DNA of 64,000 nt from Phascolarctos cinereus (Eukaryota; Chordata; Mammalia; Diprotodontia; Phascolarctidae), in assembly GCF_002099425.1 (NCBI RefSeq), contig NW_018343969.1, positions 4,548,001 through 4,612,000 of the forward strand. The letters are read 5' to 3'. Each line of letters starts with the position of its first letter. Within the stretch, counting starts at the first letter, position 1. The position numbers and the translations under genes are program-made. A model generated the notes under the pieces. The model had not been told where the DNA came from. It did not search any database and worked only from the letters and a program-made list of their open reading frames with translations. This document shows positions 56,961 through 64,000 of this stretch, piece by piece.

Positions 56961-57571
56961 GCCTATAAATTCATACATAATAATTTAAGGAAAAGAGAAA
57001 ATGAATTCTAAATCTAAGGGATCAGGAAAGGCCATTTTTCCAAAAATTATTGGCTTCCATTTTTCATGTGTGTCATTTTAAGTAGCAATTTTAGGGATTT
57101 TAACTCAGTATGTAATGTCAGTTACCATGAAGTTTAAAAATTCTGGAAAAATCCAACTATCCTACAAAACTCTATTTCATTCCTCTTCCCAATAATTCTA
57201 CCAAGCATTTTGATAATAATGTTTACTATGAAATTATGTTGAAATTATTTTCTGGTTTAGCCTTATTTAAAGAAGAGCAATCAGTGTTCGAATTTTAGTG
57301 ACAGGAGAGCATATTTTGATACAATTGGTGTTGGACTGAAACAGTGAATAATATTATTAATGAAGGATTGTACTCTATCACAGTGGCTGGTGTTTTATGC
57401 AGTCTGTTATTTGGGATAAGCATAGTCTTAAATTCCATAAGCAATTTTTAGACCTTTATTATTTTATAGTTCCTTGCTTCAGATCATCTGTTTGAAGTAA
57501 ATCATTTACTGTAACCGGATGTTTATAAATACATATGTAAGATCACTATTGGTTTTCTGGGTTAGAAAAGT
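56961..57571. other. Unassigned sequence
   Basis: No gene or repeat recognised. Confidence 0.4.
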
Positions 57572-57579
57572 TGATAGAT

Positions 57580-57635
<56 letters not shown>

Positions 57636-57660
57636 TAGATATAGATATGTAGATATAGAT
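57572..57660. repeat. (GATA)n microsatellite
   Basis: About 15 or more GATA units followed by degenerate ATAGATATAG units. Its flanks do not look like the HAL1 3' UTR. Confidence 0.95.
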
Positions 57661-58084
57661 ATACATAATATATATTTGAAGCTATAGTCAAAGCTATGAT
57701 AATATGGTTCCTGACAAAGAGAATATAAGCACCTGTCCCTACCTATGTACAACACCTTAACTACAAATATTCCATTGGATTTGAATTTTTTTTCTCCTCT
57801 GCCATTGCTATCAAACATTTATAAAGAAAATAAAATACTTTTTCACCTACCAGGATCATAGAAAATTCTTTAATAGTGGACTAGTACAAAAAATGTTTGA
57901 AATGAATAGTTCTTTTTATACTTGTTCAATTTACAAGGAATGTATAACACTTTCCTTCTAATCATGTAGTGGCTATAAATTCACAGAATGTTATAGGTGA
58001 TTAAGTCCACAAAAGAATATGTAATCATCTAATTATTTTGTAATCAAATTTATTCTTCAACTAACTATTAAGAGCAAATGTGGA
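57661..58084. other. Unassigned sequence
   Basis: Nothing recognised. Confidence 0.4.
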
Positions 58085-58305
58085 AGAGAGGATCCAAGGT
58101 GCTGGCCTTGGATCAAGAAAGACCTGGCTTCAAGACCTTCTTCTGACACATGCTTGCCATGTTACCCTTGGGAATTTAATTAACCTTTCAGTCCTCTAAG
58201 CAATTCAGAAAAGGCACCAATTGGCATTAATAGAGGGGGTTTCCTTATCTGGAAGTGCTCCAATTTAATGAAATCATTGGTCTAATTCATGTCTCGAGTT
58301 AAAAT
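58085..58305 (+). mobile_element. Marsupial CORE-type SINE
   Basis: Sense copy: GGTGCTGGCCTTGGATCAAG, AAGACCTGGCTTCAAGACC, GCCATGTTACCCTTGGGAAT, CCTCTAAGCAATTCAGAAAA, GAGGGGGTTTCCTTATCTGG and TGAAATCATTGGTCTAATTC. Same family as 36712 and 43935. Confidence 0.75.
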
Positions 58306-59589
58306 GAAAAAATTATTTATGGAGTCTTGGTTTCTAATTCAATATTCTTAGATAAAAAGAACAATGTTGTGTTTTGAAGACACAAAGTTATTTAATAGCC
58401 GAACTAGAAGAGTATACTTTAGTTTATTTTAATTGTTATTCTATACTTTGAGAATACTGGAATATTCTTAGGCTACATATTTTTAATGTAACAGAAATCT
58501 GATAGTTTTTATGTAATAATTACTTTCCTTTTTTTAAAAGGAAGTTGTTACAAAGGTAATGAAATAGTTTCATGGGCTTAAAAAGGAGATGTGAAATATA
58601 TGTCCCTAGTACTAACTATGGAAGGAACTTTTAAAAAAAATTTATTACATAGCTATTGGTGAAGGGTATCAGTTAATTTTAGTTACTTTTTATTATGTTT
58701 TCTATATTACTAATTATATAGTAAAATCAAAAAAGGGTAATGTTGTTTAAAACCTGGCATTAGCTAATTTCTAAATTCTATTTTTGAATAAGGAATCATT
58801 ATAGCACATTGCTAGGGATAAAAGAGAATAATACAAATTTACTAATATTGTTAAAAATAATATTCCAGGTACAGCAACTGCCAGCCCTGAGTTTTTTAGA
58901 TTACCAGCATACATTTCTCATTTTACAATTTCAAGAGCATCCTTGCAACTTCCTACTCCATTATAACACTGAATTTATTGTGTCCTCTGTACATTTCATC
59001 TTTTTATTACTATAAAAATCTTAGTATAGTTTATAAATTGATTTTCTAAAAGGTCTTTAGCAGCTCATCATTAAAGTGTTGTGAAGAAAATCACTAGTCT
59101 CTGTGTTGCTAGGTTAGCTGAAATCACCATAACATTAGTAAGTTCTTATTTCTTTTGTTTCTTTCACACAGAACTATCATTTGGATTAACAACAGTTTTA
59201 GACATCAAAGATGACAGTATTTGAGCCTAATGCAAAATCATCCATAATATAAGATAGTCTACATATTAGAAATCAGAAGGCAAACTCTAAGAAAGTTGTC
59301 AACAATTGACTAAATCAAATTTAATTTTGTTATTGCAGGATAAAATTTCTTTTATATTTATATACATACTAAAAGTATATTTTTCATAACAAGTTATATG
59401 TATCACATAGTAAAATCATGCCTGGAAAACATTTTTGGATACTGAATTGAATGTTTTCCAAAAGGGCTGTCAGAAAAAAAATAATGAAATATATTAATCC
59501 CTGCCATTGATTTGTTCCACAAATTGTAAATGGTACTGAATAAACATAGAATCTTACATTTGGAATCTTAGAGTTTCAAAAATATTTAT
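58306..59589. other. Unassigned AT-rich sequence
   Basis: No gene or repeat recognised. Confidence 0.45.
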
Positions 59590-59935
59590 TTTATTCTGAA
59601 CTTAAGAAAGAAGACAAATATTTCCATAACATAGTAGAATAGAAATAAGGATGCCCAGTATCACCAATATTATTCATTATTGAATTGGAAATCTAAGCAA
59701 TAGAAGTAAGAGAAGAAAATAGAAGGAATCAGAATAGGGGATGATGTAATAAAACTATCTATTTTTGCAGATGATATGATGATATACTTGGAAAATCCCA
59801 AAGACTCAATTAAAAAGTTAGTTGAAACAATAATTTTGGCAAGGTAGCAGGAAATAAAGGAAATTTGCATAAATTATTAGTATTTCTATGTATCATAAAC
59901 AAAACCCTACAAGAGTAGTATGGAAAAAAAAAACT
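59590..59935 (+). mobile_element. L1 ORF2 reverse transcriptase fragment
   Basis: Sense L1: GGATGCCCAGTATCACCAAT (GCPVSP region), then CTATTTTTGCAGATGATATG encoding the FADD box near 59762-59785, then a DILGKSQRLN/ENPKDSIKKL-type region. Frames are broken and only about 100 codons of ORF2 are represented. It is too old for TSDs to be visible. Confidence 0.8.
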
Positions 59936-59984
59936 TAGAACTTACTAAATTAAAAAAAAAACTATACCCTGCTTCTCCAGTACA

Positions 59985-60225
59985 ACTCCCACACTTCTAA
60001 AGGATCCCTGAAGCATAGTTATCTAATTTCTGCTTTAGCATTTCCAGTGAAAAGGAATTAATCACTTCACAACACTGTTCATTACTGTTTCAGACAGCTC
60101 TAATTATTATAAAATTCCTCCTTATATTGAACCATAACCTGCCTCCTTGTGACTTCTATCCACTTCTATTCTCTAGATCCACAAGGCATGACTAACTCTT
60201 CCATCAATATCACACATATTTCCAT
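59985..60225 (-). mobile_element. L3/CR1-like LINE fragment
   Basis: Antisense: GAATTAATCACTTCACAACA, CAGACAGCTCTAATTATTAT, CCTCCTTATATTGAACCATA and TTGTGACTTCTATCCACTTC. It aligns with the order seen at 27640 and 30755. Confidence 0.6.
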
Positions 60226-60984
60226 TTTGGAATACAATATTTTGTCATCAGTCTTATTTTCTTCTGAGTTACTGATATAAAAAATTGGGAGACCCTTCAC
60301 TCCTTGTTTACTCCTTCTTACAGCTTAGGGACTGTGATGAAGAGAAAGGAAAATCTCTTTGACTGCTGTAGATTGATGGCACTGCTTTTGGATCAGTGAT
60401 GGTGCCTGAGTTTTTGTATTTCAAAAGACTTCCCTGTTTTTTTGCCCAGGAAAATAAAAAGAGAATGTACAAATCAAACAAATTAGCTCACAAGCTGAAT
60501 AAGTGCCCACTGTCAATGAATGAATGGGAAACCAAAATTTGTTAGGGCTGAAACACAATATAAATAATCCAGCCCATGGGTATTCAAGGGTTGATTGTAT
60601 TTAGAACAATCGTGTAACTTGTATCTAGAAATAGTGGAGCATTCCAGTTAGAGAATAAAGACATTCAAGACAACATTGTTCTCTGACAATGTCTAATGGG
60701 TATTGTGTATTCTTACTTCAATAAAGCTATATTTATGTGTGCAGATTTTCATAGATTCATACATTTTCCCTTCTTTCAACTTAATTTTTGGGTCTTTTAA
60801 AGTTGCCAACGGTGAATTGAATATCAACCACTCATTAAGATAGAATGTCAGCAAGATAGCAACATTTGATTTAGGGATGTCACAAATTATCTAATGGTCT
60901 ACTTTTATTCTTATATTGAGGTTTGTTTTTCCATTAATAGTGCATACATTTGTGGTCTTTTCTGTTAAGTATTTATCACCAGTC
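60226..60984. other. Unassigned sequence
   Basis: No gene or repeat recognised. Confidence 0.4.
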
Positions 60985-61650
60985 ATTCATCAAATTCATT
61001 AAACAATTCAATTCAACAAATATGTATAAAGTACATGCTATGTAAAAAGTGCTCTGCTAGACACTGGGAATAGAATGAACCATGAAACTTCCTGCTTTCA
61101 TGGAGCTTATATTCTCTGGGGTGGGGGGTGGGGGAAACAGGTACACAGAAAAGTGAATATAAAGTGCATACATAGTTGTAAGAAAGCAATTTCAAGCCTG
61201 CTGACAATTGAAGAGATCAGGAATTCAATTCTATTTACCTCTACTTAAGAGGTAGCACCTGTATTGCATTTTAATGGAAGCTAGGGATTGTACGAGTCTC
61301 AGATGAGGAGAGAATTACTTCCATATGTAGAAAAAACCATCAGTGTAAAGGCACACATATAAGAGATGGGATGCTGAGCACGAGGAAGAATTACAAGGCC
61401 TATTTTACTGCAATGGAGAGTAAAGGGAAATAACAGAAGTCAGGCTAGAAAGGTAAGTGGGAAGAGAATTTGAAATGCCTGACATTTTATATCATTCTTT
61501 TGAGACTAGAAGGGGTAAGTAAACAAAGTGAGGATTGTTGTGTGATTAATGTGTGGTAAAAACTTTGAGAGGGGAACATTGAATAAAGGCAGATATGATA
61601 CAGTGGAGCACAGTAGGAAACATTTTTTACTATCATTTGCTGGAAAACAC
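60985..61650 (-). mobile_element. L2 LINE, 3' fragment
   Basis: Antisense, with the 3' end at low coordinate: CAACAAATATGTATAAAGTA, GCTCTGCTAGACACTGGGAA, TTTCATGGAGCTTATATTCT. Worn internal parts follow: GAAGAATTACAAGGCCTATT and, near the end, GGCAGATATGATACAGTGG. Same layout as 8395-9227. Confidence 0.65.
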
Positions 61651-61754
61651 AAGTGACATATGTGATTTGTATATGTGGTAACTGGATTTATTTAATAGTA
61701 TTCTGAGAATAAGGAGAGTTATAAAGAACCCCATGCTTTGAAAGTATCAATGTA

Positions 61755-61890
61755 CTGTTATATAATAGCAACTGCCATTTTGATAGTGTTTTATGTTTTG
61801 TAAAGTGCTCTCATAGAAACCCTATGAGTTACATGTGGCAAGATGTATTCCACTTTTACAGATGGAAAAAAAATACTGCAGCTTGAAAGG
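61755..61890 (-). mobile_element. MIR-like fragment
   Basis: Antisense: TTTTGTAAAGTGCTCTCATA, AAACCCTATGAGTTACATGT and CCACTTTTACAGATGGAAA. Confidence 0.55.
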
Positions 61891-62344
61891 GACTCTCAGG
61901 TCCTCAGTAGGAAACTGAAGACTTTAGAGGTAGAGACTATGTTTTGTTTCTTTGTTTGTTTTTTTAATTGCTGCTGAGTAAAGGCAGGCACTTCAGAATA
62001 AAAAGAAAGTCACAAAAAGTGAAAAAAACTAATTAAGGAAATAATACTGAATTAAAAAAACTGTTAGAAGAGAAAAGTAAGGTCAAATTAGGAATAGCAC
62101 ATCAGTTTGGGGATAGATGAGACTAGATAAGGAAGACCTTTTCACCTTCTGTTTGTTTTCTCTACTAAGCAGTATAATCTTCAGACTGGGAAAAAATAGG
62201 GAAAAAAACCCTAGCTAACAAGAAACCGAAAGACAAGATAAGTAATTAGAGTGAACTTAGGCATTTTCTAAATGAGTTCAGGTTCCCAGGTCTGGACAAA
62301 CTACATATCACAACTCATGGGCATAATTCCTTAAATCGTTGTGA
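61891..62344. other. Unassigned sequence
   Basis: Nothing recognised. Confidence 0.4.
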
Positions 62345-62785
62345 ATCTTTGGAAAATCATAGTGAAGAGTGAAATAAGAAGAACCAAGAGATTGTTGTAT
62401 ACAGTAACAGCAATATTGTTTTTAAGAACTACTTTGAGTGACTAAGTCATTTTGACTATTATAGATACCCAAATTAATTGCAAAGAACATATGAAGGAAG
62501 GCATTATCCATATGCAGAGAAAGAACTGACAAACAGAAGTATGCATAGAATGGAAACACACACACATTTATGTCTAATGGCATCAATCTCGAGGGCAGGG
62601 TGGAGGGGAAAAAGAAATTTGCATGATAACTTTATTACATATTTAAAAGGGAGTTGCAATTTTTACATGATATATTTACAGTTTCATATATAATCATCTT
62701 TTTTCCCTATTACATTATGTTATAGAAATGTTTGTTTTATTTTTAAGTTCAGAATAAAATAAATGTTTTTTTTTAAAAAAAGAAA
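62345..62785 (+). mobile_element. L1 3' end
   Basis: Sense 3' region: GAGTGAAATAAGAAGAACCA, TATACAGTAACAGCAATATT, GAGAAAGAACTGACAAACAG, AGGGCAGGGTGGAGGGGAAA and an A-rich end with AATAAAATAAATG. 5'-truncated. No convincing TSD found. Confidence 0.8.
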
Positions 62786-63804
62786 AGTAGAACCATAGTG
62801 AATGGGTGAGTTGACTCAGGACTTGAGGTAGGAAAATGTGATGCCAATTTATAAAAAGAAGATGAATTCTTCAAAGTATTTTAGGTTGCCCAGACTGCAC
62901 TTAGCCACACTATTTCAGAAAAAACAAAAACAAAAAAAACCCCAGAAACAATCTTAGATGCTTATGATTTAGGTAAGCTGTATTAGACATAATCTTAAGT
63001 CTCATCTTTCCATCATTTCTCCTGGTAGAATGGCATGCATTACTTGGTGGGTTCTAGTAAACAGTCTATAATCTGCATCCCTGTTTCCATGACCACAAAG
63101 CATGCCTCACAGTACCAAATGCTTCCAATCTGTCCTCAGGTACTGACATTTTTACCTGTCAGGCTGCTTCCAAATTGCACTGCTATGGTCTAAAACCTTT
63201 AAAGTTCCATAATCACTCATATTGATTCTTACTCTCAAACAATTCCTGAAGTAAAACTGACAGCAAATACTGTTCATCTTTTTATTCTGTTTCCTCTTGT
63301 GTCAAATATAAACCTAAGACAAATAGCCTTTGTAATTATTGTATCTCTTTGCACACTGTTGAGCTTGCAACACCGATATTATCCTCCACATATCTTAAAA
63401 AACCACATACACCAGCATTCTGGTCATTTCTTAGTACCACTAAATGCTTTATGTGAAACCTCATTTATATTTTCCCCATTTGCAGATACCATTGAAATAG
63501 TTTTGTTGGGGTTAGGAAGGACAGGAGGAGGATTTTCCTAGACAGAGGGAAACACCTTTCTCTCTTCCCCTTACAGCTCCATAGTCGTAGAATCCCAAGA
63601 TCCTGGCTGCTACAAGTTGGACAGCATGACATTTTTAGCAAAATTTTACATCATATAATAAAGGTATTGTTTGTATAACTTAGAAAGGAAAGTAGAGGTT
63701 ATTATGAGCTAACATTATGTTCATTAAGAAATTAACCTTGTCACCTTTTTTGCCTGGGTTTCTAGTCTGGCAGATAAGAAGAAATGCATAGATATACTGT
63801 AGTC
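62786..63804. other. Unassigned sequence
   Basis: No gene or repeat recognised. Confidence 0.4.
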
Positions 63805-64000
63805 CAGTGATGTCCAATTGAAATAGAAATGGGGGCCACTAAACCATTCATAAGGTTCCCTGAAGGTCACAAACTGAATTAGAAAACCACAAATTAACAG
63901 TATCTATGTTTTATTGTATTTTTACATATTTTGTTAAATATTCAATAATTTCATTTGGAGTAGTTCTGGTGACACTCCAGTGTCTTGTTGGTCATGGGTC
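63805..64000 (+). mobile_element. Probable non-autonomous hAT-type DNA transposon, cut by window end
   Basis: CAGTGATGTCCAATTGAAAT, AATGGGGGCCACTAAACCAT, TCATAAGGTTCCCTG and TAGAAAACCACAAATTAACA recall a common marsupial short element whose ends read CAGTGATGTCAAA-like inward. The second terminus lies outside the window, so inverted repeats and an 8-base duplication cannot be checked. Confidence 0.45.

Noticed and set aside
1-64000. Endogenous retrovirus or other LTR element
   Set aside because: I saw no paired LTRs, primer-binding site or gag/pol/env-like blocks. All reverse transcriptase remains are of the non-LTR type.

Overview
This window looks like intergenic DNA from a marsupial (metatherian mammal) nuclear genome. 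It is AT-rich and CpG-poor, and I find no intact protein-coding gene, no tRNA or rRNA gene and no CpG island. The assignment rests on the repeats. There are marsupial-type L1 and L1-derived ORF1-only elements (HAL1 type). There are CORE/MIR-like SINEs whose tails resemble the 3' end of RTE/BovB LINEs (MAR1-like). There are also L2, L3/CR1-like and MIR fossils and a second kind of non-LTR reverse transcriptase. Family names come from memory of these sequences, not from a database search.

Layout. 0.8-3.2 kb: HAL1 copy A on the minus strand, with a 14-base target-site duplication (TSD). 4-8 kb: SINEs, L2 pieces and an AT/AC block with a repeated 86-base unit. 8.4-10.6 kb: a long antisense L2, then a decayed non-LTR reverse transcriptase. 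11-26 kb: mostly unassigned sequence with scattered SINE, L2 and L1 relics and two short blocks that keep unusual numbers of CpGs. 26-33 kb: SINE pairs, L2, L3/CR1-like relics and several microsatellites. 37.3-42.4 kb: a 5'-truncated L1 holding a full-length HAL1 (copy B), each with its own TSD. 43.5-47.5 kb: SINEs, then a short L1 with a 5' inversion whose internal junction carries about 165 bases copied from about 0.87 kb downstream. 48.6-49.2 kb: a processed RPL36 pseudogene with TSD, polyadenylation signal and A-tail, inserted in an L2. 49.4-51.1 kb: two imperfect local duplications, the second followed by a LINE 3' tail. 52.6-55.3 kb: HAL1 copy C on the plus strand. 55-64 kb: SINEs, L2, L3/CR1-like and L1 relics, ending in a probable hAT-type element cut by the window edge.

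No genes here work together. The content is a record of retrotransposition. The three HAL1 copies share one architecture: a 5' UTR with a CAAGATGG box, an L1-type ORF1, no ORF2, and a 3' UTR carrying a (TCTA/GATA)n tract at the same place. The copy number in one 64-kb window and the clear TSDs suggest a successful non-autonomous lineage that relied on L1 proteins supplied in trans.
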